In this document: piece after piece, positions 11,680 to 22,864 of the stretch
Position numbering within the stretch: the first letter of the stretch is position 1
Layout of the letters: every line of letters starts with the position of its first letter
From: Camellia lanceoleosa
Lineage: Eukaryota > Streptophyta > Magnoliopsida > Ericales > Theaceae
NCBI GenBank assembly: GCA_025200525.1
Contig: CM045767.1
Location: forward strand, 8,725,273-8,789,272
DNA length: 64,000 nt
Direction: 5' to 3'
Position numbers and translations under genes: made by a program
The notes under the pieces: generated by a model
What the model was told of the DNA's origin: nothing
The model's database searches: none
What the model saw: only the letters and a program-made list of their open reading frames with translations

Positions 11680-13237
11680 GGTAACTCACATGTGCTATGT
11701 CTCGTTAATTAAACCTAAGAATATAAAAGAGGCCTTACTAGATGATAGTTGGGTCAATGCTATGCATGAAGAGTTAGGTCAATTTGAACATAATAATGTT
11801 TGAACTCTTGTTCCCAGACCTAGAGACATGAATGTGATAGGTACCAACTGGATCTTTAAAAATAAATCTGATGAGAATGGTATTGTGGTTAGAAATAAAG
11901 CTAGGTTGGTTGCTCAAGGCTATACCCAAGTAGAGGATGTTGACTATGATGAGACGTTTACCCCTGTTGCACGTCTCAAATCTATTCGTATTTTACTTGG
12001 TGTTGGATGCTTTCTTGGGTTCAAATTGTCCCAAATAGATGTGAAAAGTGCCTTTCTGAATGGGTATTTGAAAGAAAAGGCTTATGTTGAGCAACCAAAA
12101 GGGTTTGAGGACCCAAAATATCCACACCATGTCTACAAGTTAGATAAGGCTTTATATGGGTTGAAATAAGCCCCTCGGGCATGCTATGATAGACTTACTA
12201 CCTTTCTGCTTGATAATGATTTTCAAAGGGCTAGTGTGGACAAGACTTTATTTGTGAAACATACTAAGTCTCATATACTTGTTGCTCATATTTATGTTGA
12301 TGATATTGTGTTTGGATCCACTGCTGATCATCTTGTAAAATATTTTTCGGATTGCATGACACATGAGTTTGAGATGAGCATAATGGAAGAGTAGTCTTAT
12401 TTCTTGGGTCTTCAAATTAAACAATCTCCTTCGAGTATGTTTGTCTCTCAGACCAAGTATACCAAAAATTTTGTGTCTAAGTTCAGTCTCGAGTCGGCCA
12501 AATATGAACATACTCCCATAAATACCAGTCTTCACCTTTCCAAAGATTCCTCTGGTACTGATGTTGATCCTACCCTTTATAAGAGTATGATAAGAAGTCT
12601 CTTGTACCTCACAGCCAGTCGTCCTGACATTGCATTTAGTGTAGGTGTTTGTGCTCGTTACCAAGCCTATCCTAAAGAGTCTCATCTTCTTGCAGTCAAA
12701 CACATCATTAAGTATGTTAATGGGACATTGGGTTATGGGATTTGGTTCTCGACCGACACTACAACTGAAATTACTGGTTTTTCGAATGCCTACTGGGCAG
12801 GGTGTGCTGATGATCGTAAGAGCACATCTAGAGGGTGTTTTTACCTTGGGAATAATTTGGTTGCCTGGCATAGCAAAAAGAAAAATGCCATCTCTCTTTT
12901 GACTACTGAGGCTAAGTACATTGCTGTAGGGAGTTATTGTGCCTAAATGTTGTGGATAAAGCAAATGCTTCATGATTATGGTATTAACCAGAACACTCTC
13001 ACCCTTTTCTGTTATAATACAAGTGCCATTAATATTTCTAAAAATCTTGTCCAACACCCTCGCACCAAACACATTGACATTTGTCATCATTTCAGTCGAG
13101 AGTTAGTGGCAAATGGTCTTGTTGTTCTTGAACATGTACCCACTGAGCATCAAAATGATGATATTTTTACAAAACCCTTTGATCTTCTTAGGTTTGAGTT
13201 CCTTAGAAAGACTTTGGGTGTAATGCTCAGTCACTAG
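11680..13237 (+). pseudogene. Copia reverse transcriptase and RNase H, with stops
   Basis: The RVT_2-type RT is recognisable throughout: GTNWIFKNK, RLVAQGY, DYDETFTPVARL, QIDVKSAFLNG, ALYGLK and the catalytic YVDD (at about 12,294). In-frame stops lie near 11,800, at 12,167 (Gln position after ALYGLK), at 12,394 and at 12,943. The RNase H domain from about 12,750 has GFSNAYWAG where the family has an Asp-Ala-Asp motif, TEAKYIA where it has Glu, and CYNTSA where it has Asp, so the acidic catalytic residues look substituted. The normal C-terminus HIDICHHF...DIFTKPF is present and the frame ends at a TAG at 13,235-13,237. Confidence 0.88.
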
Positions 13238-14224
13238 GGTGTGTCTTGTTACTTGAGTGGGTGAGCGTGATTGGCTTTATGTGTTCTTGGATGCTATAAT
13301 TTCATTGTCATTGATTCCTGATATCTTAGCATTTGGACTCATATAAACACTTCTCATGCTGCTTGCAAGATTTCATTCTTCTTTATTCATAGCTCATTCT
13401 GAATACCCATGCTGATTGACTCCATTATCTCATTTTGTACACATCCTTGAGATAAACTGTTCAAGGGTTTCCGCACAAGTGATCAAAGTTCTCTATGGAC
13501 CACTAACAGTGTCCCTTATACATTTTTAGAGGAATTGACCTATACTAGCATATCATCGGTGATGTTGAGTCTCTTAACCATCTACCATCATTTTTCACTT
13601 TCACGGTTCCTCCCTTAGTTTATTGAAGTTCGAACATTAGGAAAAGGCTACCTCAGAGGCACCAACCAGGCCATCCTTATTGATTTCATGCTTCTCTGGT
13701 TTGGTCTCCATACTCTTGAACGTGCATGCCACCAATGAGTGCTCACAAGCAAGAAAAGTCAAATTTTTTTTTAAAAAAAAAAAAGGACTCACTGATTGAG
13801 GGGGAGCCTCCGCCTTTACTCAACAAATACCCCATGATTACTAGTGGTTTAACTTTTCTCAGTGGTGTTTAGTTACTCTTGTAGGAGGTCCTGCCATCCA
13901 ATCACTATGAGGATTAACTCTAGCTCTGTGGCCTCTCAAGGATTGCATACACATGCCTTCTTTATGTGAGCTCTCATGTTTGTCTTTGAGTTATGCATTC
14001 CCATGTAGCTTATGCTCCTAGATCAATATTTATCTTATTTGCTCATGATATTGTGCTTCATATAGTCAAAATTGTGAGTTTGCTGGCTTCATGGTTTATG
14101 GATTATCCTATCTTAGTGTCACATTCTTGCTATTGTGCGCACTTCCTCTTGTTTCAAGTCCCACTTGCTAGTGTGAGTTGATTGTAACAGCTGAGAAGAG
14201 GTGCAGTTTTACCTTTCTTGTTTT
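13238..14224 (+). other. Copia non-coding spacer between pol and the extra ORF
   Basis: About 1 kb without convincing coding capacity. It contains a T/A homopolymer junction at about 13,767-13,785 followed by a purine stretch GAGGGGGAG near 13,798-13,806, which resembles an internal polypurine tract of the sort Sireviruses often carry. I see nothing else. Confidence 0.5.
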
Positions 14225-14231
14225 TCTTCCC

Positions 14232-14422
14232 CGCTCAAGCGGCAACTTTCGCGCTCGAGTGTATTTTTCTCTCTTCCAGCACTTTTGCAGAGGCACTAAA
14301 ACTTCTGAGGGGTTATTTTTTGCGCTCAAGCACCAGGTTCTTGGCTCGTGCAAAGCCACACGCGTAAGTTCTCATGCTCAAGCATCAAAACCCTCGCTCG
14401 AATGGACTACAATGTTTTAAAT
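14232..14422 (+). promoter_or_regulatory. Internal palindrome-pair array with TATA-like box upstream of the copia extra ORF
   Basis: CGCTCAAGCG (14,232) and CGCTCGAGTG (14,252) are separated by 10 bp. Decayed pairs follow, including TGCTCAAGCA (14,375) and CGCTCGAATG (14,395), again with a 10-bp spacer. TTTTAAAT begins at 14,415, about 10 bp beyond the last palindrome, and a long pyrimidine tract (14,560-14,640) follows. The layout copies the LTR promoter of the same element. Promoter function is an inference. Confidence 0.5.
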
Positions 14423-15093
14423 CCCAACCCTTGACCTTTCAGTCCAATTTCTCCTCTCCTAGGGCTTCTCGTGCACTCTCATCCTTCACGATCTCCTCTT
14501 GGTCTCTCTATTCAGTCGGTGCTCTTCTCTTCCCTTAGTTGTCCATTTAGCCTTAGATATGTTTTTATTTTATTTTTTTATTATTTTTTTGGTTTGTGTT
14601 TTTTTTTTTTCTCTCTCTCTCTGTCTCTTTCTGTTCTTCTCTGCCTTATGACCTGGGAAGGGTAGCTTGGGTTACGTTTGTTTTTGGTTGTCCCTTGGTC
14701 ACTTACTTCCACCGTAGGCCTGCATTGTTTTTTCGTGTTGTTCTTGGTTTTGCTTGGGTCTTATTTGGAGTGTGTGTTGGTTTTATTGTGTTCTATCTCT
14801 GGTCATATGCCTCATGCTATTTTAAGATGTTGGTACTTCATAGATTTTTGGGTTGCATTTTATTATGATCTTACTGTAAACTATGATCTCCATAACTGTT
14901 TGATTTTCTACTAGATCATGTTATATTGTGTTCTATTTGAGGTTTGATCCTACTGGTTTGATTATTGCTCTTAGCTATTTGAATCTTATCTATTTGGACT
15001 TTGCTACTAATGGTTATTTGTGTTTATGGTTTTGGTTCTTGTTTTGGGTTGGGGGGTTTGTGTTTGTCTTCATTGGTTGTCCTTGGGTCAATC

Positions 15094-16205
15094 ATGTCCA
15101 CCTCTAAACATAAGAAGTCTACTGCCACTCGCCCCTCTTATAACACAGATCGATTTCCCTCAGTAGAAAAAGCCAAGTCATTTAGAGAGTCTTACACCTC
15201 TAGGACAATTCATTTAAAGCGTAATGTACAGCCCAACACCTTTGAGTCCCTTCCCATTCGCCCATTGTTTGATCCATTAGAAGGTGACTTGGTTCTTTCT
15301 TTCTTGAGTCATCAAAAGCTTGATTGGGTTCGGGAGTTTTATTGTAACATCGATGGTATTGATGATATCAGTCCTTACTTCAAGACCTGGGTTAGGTCCC
15401 TGATCTTATCCGTGAGCTTTTAGACACAGGCGAGGTCTTTTCGTGTCACTATCCATTCCCTGTCCGACCCACCTGTGAGTTTGATGAGGTGGCCACTGCA
15501 TTGTGTAGCACACCCTATACTTGGTTCAAGGGTGCCTTGATAAAACAACATGAGCTTTTTCCCCAGTTTCGTTTGCTAAATCTCAGTGTTTGTGCCAACA
15601 TCATAGTCACGACTCATAGCTCCGAAATCAATCAAGAACAAGGCTTTATTATATTTTTCATTAATCAACACCGTTCTATCAATCTTGCCACCCTCATTAT
15701 TCAAAAAATGGTAGCCGCTTTTGAGTGCAACAACTTAGGTCTTCCTTACAGTTGCCTTACTAACCGTCTTCTCACCAATTTGAGGTTCCATCTTTTGATA
15801 AGGATGAATTTGCTTTTCTTACCCGCCCATTCACCAAAAAGACCGTCTCTCAAAGTCAATCTCATGTCAAGGGGGTTCCTTCAAGTGTGGTAGTTCTGGT
15901 GCAGGTCCAGGAGATGGTCTTCTTGCCAAGGAGAATATGACACTGAGGCTACAGGAGAAGAGGAGCAGCTTCCTCCGACTCGTTCTATCAGAGGCCAGTT
16001 GCGTCAGTTTGAGCAAGTCGTGGTTTCTCGTATTGATCACTTGGTGGGTCGGATGGATATCTTTGAAGCTCGGCTTACTGATCTTGAGACCACCATCGAT
16101 GCCTGTCTCACTGCCTTAGAGGCCTCTACTGACCGGGTCGAGCAGTCTCTTGATCAGATCTTGTTTCTGCTTCAGCTACCACAGTCTCCATCGTTGCCGG
16201 ATTAG
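15094..16205 (+). pseudogene. Extra ORF in the env position of the copia element, function unknown
   Basis: Sireviruses often carry an ORF after pol. This one starts MSTSKHKKSTATR and has LPIRPLFDPLEGDLV, resembling proteins annotated as putative plant transposon protein domain. After a frameshift near 15,390 it continues with PDLIRELLDTGEVF, CEFDEVATALCSTPYTWFKG and KMVAAFECNNLGLPY. A further frame change and a TAG near 15,891 lead to a C-terminal coiled coil at about 15,990-16,180 (FEQVVVSRIDHLVGRMDIFEARL). It ends at 16,205, 450 bp before the 3' LTR. I see no signal peptide or convincing transmembrane segment in the ORF itself, so an envelope role is not supported. Its own palindrome/TATA module lies about 0.7 kb upstream. 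Confidence 0.65.
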
Positions 16206-16644
16206 TGATACTTGGTTCTATCTTCCCGAGTTTTGGACAGTGTATTTTTTCTCTGTACAGTTTATTTTCTTCTTCTTCTATTTTTTAAAGTTTTTTCTGC
16301 TTTGTATCCAGGACAAAAAGGGGGAGTAGTTTTGGTTTCTATGGTTTCTACACAGTTGGGATGCATGGATATTGGGAAGTTGATGTGTGGCTATTGGGTT
16401 GTTTTGACAGAGATCACTTTGGTTATATATTATTGTGTGCTTAGTTCGATCTTATTTGGTTCCACAAGTTTTGGTTTGCATGGTATTTTCCATAGGTGGA
16501 TGGTTCATAATGTTTGTAAGTGTGTCTCAATCAACTTGGCATTTGTGTTTTTGTTAGGTCGATGCTTTTGATTGTGCTTTTTTAGTATGTCTAGTGCATG
16601 TGTTTGTTAGAAACAATTGTTAGATAAGTTTTCTCCGGGAATTA

Positions 16645-16658
16645 ACAAAGGGGGAGAT
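16645..16658 (+). other. Copia polypurine tract
   Basis: ACAAAGGGGGAGAT directly precedes the 3' LTR start TGTTAGG. A second purine block, GGACAAAAAGGGGGAG, lies about 340 bp upstream (16,312-16,327), like the multiple PPTs of Sireviruses. Confidence 0.8.
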
Positions 16659-17542
16659 TGTTAGGACCCTACTTATTGCCAATTCCGCGAACAAACTTGA
16701 GTTAATTAAGTTGTTTGTGTTCCTCTATTTTTGGTCTTCCCGCTCGAGCGGGGAAAGTTGCTCTCGAGCGGCGTTTCTCCCTTTGTAGTAATTTGGCTTG
16801 TCTTCAAAAATACTGTGAAGTGTGATTTTACGCTCGAGCATGAATCCTGGATTGGAACACGCGTTTTAGCGTCCCCACTCAAGCGTCCATTCCTACGCTC
16901 AAGCGGACTTTGCGTTTCCAGTAGCTATAAAACTGCAAGTTGCTTCAAATCTAGGGTACGGCTTCTAGAGTTTCTTTGAGCGTTCTAGGGTTTTCTTTTG
17001 AGGCTATTTTGCTAGTTTTCTTTGGTGTTTGATTGAGTATTAAACTCATGATTTGACAAGCATACATCAAAGGATTGTTTGGTTATTCAACAATATGAGT
17101 GTTCTTCTTCAGTGGAATCTGAAGATTCAAGTGTGGAGTATCTGAAGGAGTTTGATGCTGTGCGTAGTTGTTGATTCGACATGGATGTTGTGGATTTAAC
17201 ATCAAAGTGATCAATTCCGAGACAAAGGCTACTGTGAAAGAAATACAGATTGTTGAAGACAAATTGATTGAGTTTGGGTAATTTGTTTTGGTAAAATTTA
17301 TATTCTTTCTTCTTTTCATAGTGGATTGATTAGTGGCATTTTGCCCGTGGTTTTTCAATCACAATTGGAGGTGCTCCAATTGTGGTTTTTCCACGTAAAA
17401 ATCATTTGTGTCGATTTATTATTTTAGAAGTGACAATCTAAATCACTTTCGTATGTGCTAGATGATTTAGATTGTTAGTTTTAAATCGTTTGGGAATTGG
17501 TACAATTAATCTTAATCTAATCACGAATCACTAGATTTTTCA
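16659..17542 (+). repeat. 3' LTR of the copia element
   Basis: The 884-bp LTR matches the 5' LTR parts 3,934-4,338 and 7,242-7,741. It carries palindrome pairs from 16,741 and a TATA box near 16,926. One 20-bp palindrome-spacer period present in the 5' LTR (4,106-4,135) is missing, leaving a single CGCTCGAGCA. This suggests slippage or recombination between the palindromes. Confidence 0.93.
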
Positions 17543-17547
17543 CTATT

Positions 17548-19209
17548 TAAATTGAAAAATTCAATAAGAGCTTCACCAAATATATGTACAGATCTTTAAT
17601 AAAGATTCTTATACAAGTTCTAAGGTTATATGCAAGCAAGGAATAAAAACTTACAAAAATGGTCATTAATAATTTTAATACATCTTTAACAAAAAAGATC
17701 ATTAAAAATCAATAAAAATCACCACATGTCTACACATCTTTAATTTTTTTTTTTTTTAAAGAAATCAACAAAATTTGAAATTTATTTCAATTGTAAAGGT
17801 TGGACATAGTGTCCATACAAACTAATGTAATACCAATATTTCGACAAAACCAACCACACAAAAAAAAAAAAAACAAACAAACAAACAAACAAACAAACAA
17901 AACAAAACAAAACAAAAAAACAAAAACAAACAAACAAACTAAGACAAAACAAAAACAAAAATATTAGATGAATCACAATTAAACACCAACTCTCCTACTG
18001 ATCACTAACCACTTGACCCATCATTATATTTGTTTTATAACATATTGACAAAATCATATTTTAGGTTCCCTAACAATAGTCAATTTGACTAGGCATAGCA
18101 ACATTTTGCCACACCCATCTGACGGACAATTAATTCGAGTTAGTAGGTGAACAAAAACACACTCTGTGATTGATTGAAATAGCGCAGGTTTAAATATTAG
18201 GTTCTATTTAAACTGTAATAGATTGATTTAAATAGGAAATCCCACTATTTGAATCAAATACAAAGTATGTTTTGTTCACCACCAAACCACTAGATCCCTA
18301 CACAATTCCATCTCACCCTCTCATCGTTCACTGTACATTCAAAGTTGAACAGAAACCAATAAATAAGAAAGCATTAAGTTGTTGAGAAAACAAATGAAAA
18401 GAAAAAAAAAATTCAAAATTCATTGCATATTTGAACTTTCTTATTTTTATTTTTAGCAAATAAACAAAACCCAATTCAAATGATTTACATATACATATAT
18501 ATACACATATAATACATATGTCCCCAGCAAAGAATCCAAAACCCAATTCAATTAATTTTCAAATTTGCTTAACAAATAAATATACATAAATTCATGGAAC
18601 TTATGGTTTTTATCCTAGTAACAAATAGAAAATCCAATTCAATTCACTTTTGTATCTCATATAAACAAACAATATACCCATTTAAACTTATCTTTTTGAT
18701 TGACAACAAAGAATACAAAACATGACTCCCTCATTGGAACTCCTTTATTTCAGTTCCATTTCTTTGCAAGTTGAAGAAGTTTTGTATTTAGAGCTTCTTA
18801 ATATATTAAGTTGGTGTTCTCAAGGGCTTCTAGGTGATCTCCATGTTGACATACCAACTCCAATATATGATTTGGTCCATTCAAAGCAAAGCAGAAGAGA
18901 GAGGATATAATTGGTCCATTCAAAACAGATGATCTCCATGTTTTCAAAGAATTCGGAAACAAAAAGAATATATATTGCACTATTTTTCTTAGTTAAAATT
19001 GGTAGCTAGCTGCTTTCAATGTAATTGCTCTGTTTTTCCAATCTTAGGAACATGATTTGACCAAAGTATATATATCGACCATTATAGTTTTACCATAACA
19101 ATTAACAACATTATTATTCAGTTAATTGAAAGCATAACAAGTAAATCATCACAATTCCAAAACCCCATCTAAAACTCAACCCATTTCCACCAAATCCATA
19201 ACCCCCATC

Positions 19210-19255
<46 letters not shown>

Positions 19256-19543
19256 GTTTCTTTCTAGTTTCATACACAGCAAAAAAAATTCAACATTTTG
19301 GGAGATCCATCTTTGCCACCGCAGCAGAAGAGGAAGAGAAAGAGGAGAGAAAGAGAATATTAGCAGAGAGAAACAAAACTGAGAGAAACAAACAAAGAAG
19401 TAGGATAGAGAGAGAGAGTCTGAGGAAATACTCACCAGATTTGTGTCCTCCGTCGTTCACCACTACGACTGTTGGACAGAGAGAGTCTGAAAGAAGCCAA
19501 AACCAGCGACACCTAAAAGAGAGAGAAAGAGAGAGAGAGTGTA
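17548..19543. other. Non-coding CACTA interior with microsatellites
   Basis: AT-rich sequence without supported genes. It contains an AAAC-rich tract (about 17,860-17,960) and a long CT run (about 19,212-19,254), followed by purine-rich GAGA segments up to 19,540. By continuity it belongs to the 5' non-coding part of the CACTA element. Confidence 0.55.
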
Positions 19544-20552
19544 TGTGATACCCCTGTTCCGTAATACGCCAATTGGTCCTTAATTTGAGTATGATTATGT
19601 GTTTAGCATGATTTTATGTGCCATTATGTGAATAAATGTGATTTTGATATTCTATCTGTTCACCGTAGGAATATCTGCTTAGTGTCTTTTTAGAAATTAA
19701 ATTGAGGGCCTTATCGGCCACAAAACCCTAATTAATAGCGCCTGACGCCTATGATTGGCATAATTTTTGCAGCCTACGGTGAAATTTAATTGAAAATTGA
19801 TTCTGTGCAATTTAAACTGATTAAATTGATAAATTAAGTGCCCTATTATTTTATATTAAAGTATTGATAGTGGGGCTTGTTGGATGTTAGCATATACTCT
19901 CCCTTAGCTCTATTCAACTCAAACATCCGAGTTATACACTTGAGAGAGAGAGAGAGAGAGAGGGAGAAGTATTGTGCAATTTGGCTTAAAGCTTGGAATT
20001 TTAAAGATTAAGCTCAAGTTTGGTTAGAACTTGGGTGTTTAAGGCTCCTAGGTGAATGCTTGTAATCACCTTGAATCATGGATTTTGTTTGCTAATTGTA
20101 AATTCAGAGTTGAACAAGGAGAAAGGACATAAGTTGAGTTAATTTTGTTGAATTGAAGCTTATATGTGCATGCATGTAAGAAATTATCTCGAAATTGCAT
20201 GTTTGAGCATGAAGATGTATAATCCATGTGTAAATTCAATGGAAGCTCATGTTATGATCATCGTTCGTGCCATCTAAGTTGAGAATGATGAGCATCTTCC
20301 ACATGCATGTACAAATCTTGGAAGTATAAGTCTTGAATGTTGAATTTAAACATGTTGGTGTTGAGTTTGGCACATTGTAGGCCATGCATGTAGGTTAATC
20401 AAGAAATTGAGCCTCATAATGTTATAATCTTGCATTGGTACCATGTTGGCATGATTAAATTTGACATTTGAGCCATTGCATGCAAGAATGGTAGCTGGAA
20501 ATTTGAATTGGAGCTCAAGAACACAATCTGGGAAACCCAGAATTTTGATGTC

Positions 20553-20829
20553 CGCTCGAGCGGGGAAGTTCACGCTCGAGCGGATTTTCTTCGCTCAAGA
20601 TTTTGTTCTTGCAGGCATGGTGTCCGCTCGAGCGGGGAAGTTCGCGCTCGAGCAGGGATCATGAAGGATGAACTTCCGCTCGAGCTTCTTAGTTCACGCT
20701 CGAGCATAAAAATGAGGCATCCAGTACTTTTTGCAGACATGGCTCCCGCTCGAGCGGGAAAGTTCACGCTCGAGCGGAGAGCTATGTTGAGAGGCCTTCC
20801 ACTCAACCGCCATATTGGACGATCGAGCG
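20553..20829. repeat. Paired-palindrome array (CGCTCGAGCG) in the 19,544-22,038 LTR
   Basis: Pairs with 10-bp spacers: CGCTCGAGCG at 20,553 and 20,573, again from 20,626 and 20,646, 20,678 and 20,698, 20,746 and 20,766, and a decayed pair ending at 20,829. Spacers are similar (GGGAAGTTCA, GGGAAGTTCG, GGAAAGTTCA). That also matches the first copia LTR spacer, GGGAAAGTTG. Confidence 0.88.
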
Positions 20830-21226
20830 TAAATTTCACCTATCCAGTACTTTTGCAGGCCTTAAGGTCGTCCGGCGAAAATGACGCCGAAAGGCGGGAC
20901 CCTGACCTCAAATTGTGTTCATGTGTTCTATATTTCGTTTTCCATTCTCTTTCACTTGTAAGCACTCTTAGGTGTGTGTTAAGCATGGTAAATAAGTTAA
21001 TGAGATAAGAATAAGGCCTAAAGAGGATTATGTGAATTAAGGAACGGATGGAATTATTAATGACCCTTTTGTATTCATGAAATGTGTAGGGTCAAGCTCG
21101 CATGTAATCCACAACCGATCATCGCGAAGTAATATCTTAACAAGATATTTGTAGTATGTTATTGTCCAATTGTTATATCTGCGTGCGTTTTGCATTACAA
21201 GTTCATTAAATTGAATGAAGGACACC

Positions 21227-21516
21227 GATGGAAATAAATAATTGGGCCAAAGGCCGATGGAAATGAATAATTGGGCCAAAGGCCGATTGAAATAAATAAT
21301 TGGGCCAAAGGCCGATGGAAATGAATAATTGGACCAAAGGCCGATTGAAATAAATAATTGGGCCAAAGGCCGATGGAAATGAATAATTGGGCCAAAGGCC
21401 GATTGAAATAAATAATTGGGCCAAAGGCCGATGGAAATGAATAATTGGGCCAAAGGCCGATTGACATGAATGATTGGGCCGAAGGCTGATTGACATAAAT
21501 GAATGGGCCGAAGGCC
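21227..21516 (+). repeat. 29-bp tandem repeat, ten units
   Basis: Units read GATGGAAATGAATAATTGGG followed by CCAAAGGCC and alternate between a GATGG and a GATTG start, so the working unit is a 58-bp dimer. The last two units are diverged. It causes several long spurious frames on the minus strand. Confidence 0.93.
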
Positions 21517-22036
21517 GTTTGTTGTACTGTTCCAATATTTGTTATGTAACTTGTTATTTGATGTTATTCACTGGGCATTCGCTCACGCTCATTCATGTAA
21601 TTGTAGGTGAACCAAATGAGGTCCAACCCCAATTTCAAAAGTGAGTCGGGAATAGCAGGAGTTTTGGGAGAGTCAGCCTTGTGTCTCACGCACGAGACCC
21701 AACCTTGCCATTTTGTTACGTATTTATATTCCGTCTTGTTGGCAAGGATCTTGTATATATTTTTATATAGTTTGCTATGGGTTGACTCAGTCTAGATGAT
21801 CCTGTCTGTAAAGAAGTTTATGCTACTGCACTTTTGATGTGGGTTATTAACATATATGAGTACGGTTTGTTTGGGGTGCATATAAGCACAGCTCTACGGA
21901 CAAAGTTTTAAATTTTTACTTCTGTTTGGCCCCTTTACTCTGATAAGTTATATCTGTTTTGTATTGAGGCCGTAGGTAATCTCAGGATTACTGGTCGGTT
22001 ATGTCCTTAACCCCTAGGGGCGGGTTCGGGTCATGA

Positions 22037-22038
<2 letters not shown>

Positions 22039-22075
<37 letters not shown>

Positions 22076-22534
22076 TGAAAGAAAACCCTTCTGTTCGTAG
22101 CCCTAAGATTTGTGAATGAGTGCTATATTTGGGTTAAGTGAATGGATTTGGTAAGGAATAGATTTTCTCTCCAAAACACAAAACTATGTAATTTTGTATA
22201 TTGAAATATTTGGTGACAAAATATTTATCCTCATTAATAATATTTTTAATGGAATTGAGATTTTTTGTCACTAATTTGGCGGCATAATTCCCCCCAAATT
22301 TTTTAATGGCGGGAAAAAAATTTGGTGATGAAAAAAGTAAAAATAATGACGAAAAATAATTTCCTCACCTAATTTTTTATTATGTATGTACATTGGTGAC
22401 AAAATTTTATTTTTCTCTCTAAAAATGGTACATTTGGAGACGAAATATTATTTTCTTCACTAAAAGGTAAGTCTTTGGTAACAATTTATTTTTATCATTA
22501 GTTTTCGTCTCCAAAGACTCTTTTTGTTATAGTG
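22039..22534 (-). repeat. CACTA subterminal region and terminus
   Basis: After a GA run (22,039-22,070) come short motifs such as TTTGGTGACAAA, TGGAGACGAAA and TTTTTTGTCACTAA in both orientations. The element then ends at 22,534 with CACTATAACAAAAAGAGTC on the minus strand. Such subterminal repeats are where CACTA transposition proteins bind. Confidence 0.8.
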
Positions 22535-22864
22535 ATTTGTCTACCATTGATAAGGGTTGCAAAATGAGAATTTGTCTACCATTGACCTACAACAGTACTC
22601 ATGATTATTTGATACAATAAAGAAACAAAAAGAGTAATATGTCCTTGTCTACCAATGATCAAGGCTCGCGTATATGTAACGTAGCAATGTGCTTCTTGTC
22701 TTTCTCAAAAATTATTTTAGGTGAATAAACTTCTTCAAAAATTTGCATTGCCTTGTGAAGCAAATTCACCATCTTCGTTGTTGAAGGATATGTGCAGAAA
22801 GGTAGTAATGGTTGTTTTGAGTAGCCATGAAGTGAATACCTTGGGTGGAAAGGGTTTTGTGAAG
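22535..22864. other. Spacer between the CACTA end and a MITE
   Basis: It holds two copies of the 16-bp motif ATTTGTCTACCATTGA (near 22,535 and 22,570) and a related CTTGTCTACCAATGA near 22,645. No gene is seen. Confidence 0.5.

Larger units (their letters stand above)
3934..17542 (+). mobile_element. Full-length Ty1/copia retrotransposon, Sirevirus (SIRE/Maximus)-like
   Basis: LTRs lie at 3,934-7,741 (interrupted) and 16,659-17,542, both with TG...CA ends (TGTTAGGACCC...TTTTTCA). A perfect 5-bp TSD, CTATT, sits at 3,929-3,933 and 17,543-17,547. An initiator-Met-type primer binding site follows the 5' LTR and a polypurine tract precedes the 3' LTR. The internal order is gag, protease, integrase, RT, RNase H, which defines copia. 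The Sirevirus affinity rests on the gag head (PPLLDGTNYSYWK), the long coiled-coil segment before protease, and a further ORF between pol and the 3' LTR. All frames carry stops or frameshifts. The LTRs are similar but differ by substitutions and a 20-bp deletion in the 3' copy. Confidence 0.93.
19544..22038 (+). mobile_element. Solo LTR (family 1 group), 2.5 kb
   Basis: It begins TGTGATACCCC and ends GGGCGGGTTCGGGTCATGACA, matching the terminal pattern of the 4,339-7,236 LTR. It also has a GA tract about 0.4 kb in, a CGCTCGAGCG array about 1.0 kb in and a 29-bp array. No coding region is present. It lies in a GA-repeat stretch of the CACTA element. The flanks (GTGTA and AAGAG) do not form a clear TSD, so the exact left boundary may be off by a few bases. 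Confidence 0.75.
1..22534 (-). mobile_element. CACTA (En/Spm) DNA transposon, 5' portion, heavily interrupted
   Basis: The minus strand ends at 22,534 with CACTATAACAAAAAGAGTC, a typical CACTA terminus. The preceding 400 bp hold repeated TTGGTGACAAA or TTTGGAGACGAAA-like subterminal motifs in both orientations, as expected of CACTA ends. Reading inward on the minus strand, the transposase begins at 1,207 and runs off the left edge, so the 3' end lies outside the window. Between them sit four LTR insertions (1,244-3,897, 3,934-17,542, 4,339-7,236, 19,544-22,038). With these removed, roughly 2.5 kb of non-coding 5' sequence separates the terminus from the transposase ATG. Assigning 17,548-19,543 to the same element is an inference from continuity. 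The 3-bp TSD cannot be checked without the other end. Confidence 0.8.

Noticed and set aside
12248..13090. A 280-codon minus-strand frame opposite the copia RT and RNase H
   Set aside because: It is a shadow of the copia pol coding strand. Its sequence shows no domain and it has no splice or promoter support.
15094..16205. Calling the copia extra ORF an envelope protein
   Set aside because: No signal peptide, transmembrane segment or fusion-like motif is visible. Position alone is not enough.
17782..17976. Membrane-protein-like minus-strand ORF (FCFFVLFCFVCLFVCLFV)
   Set aside because: It is a translation of the AAAC microsatellite.
21227..21516. CRISPR-like regular repeats
   Set aside because: The units are contiguous with no unique spacers, in a plant LTR.
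21037..21535. Three overlapping minus-strand frames rich in GLWPNY and AFGPII
   Set aside because: They are translations of the 29-bp tandem repeat in three frames (29 is not divisible by 3), not genes.
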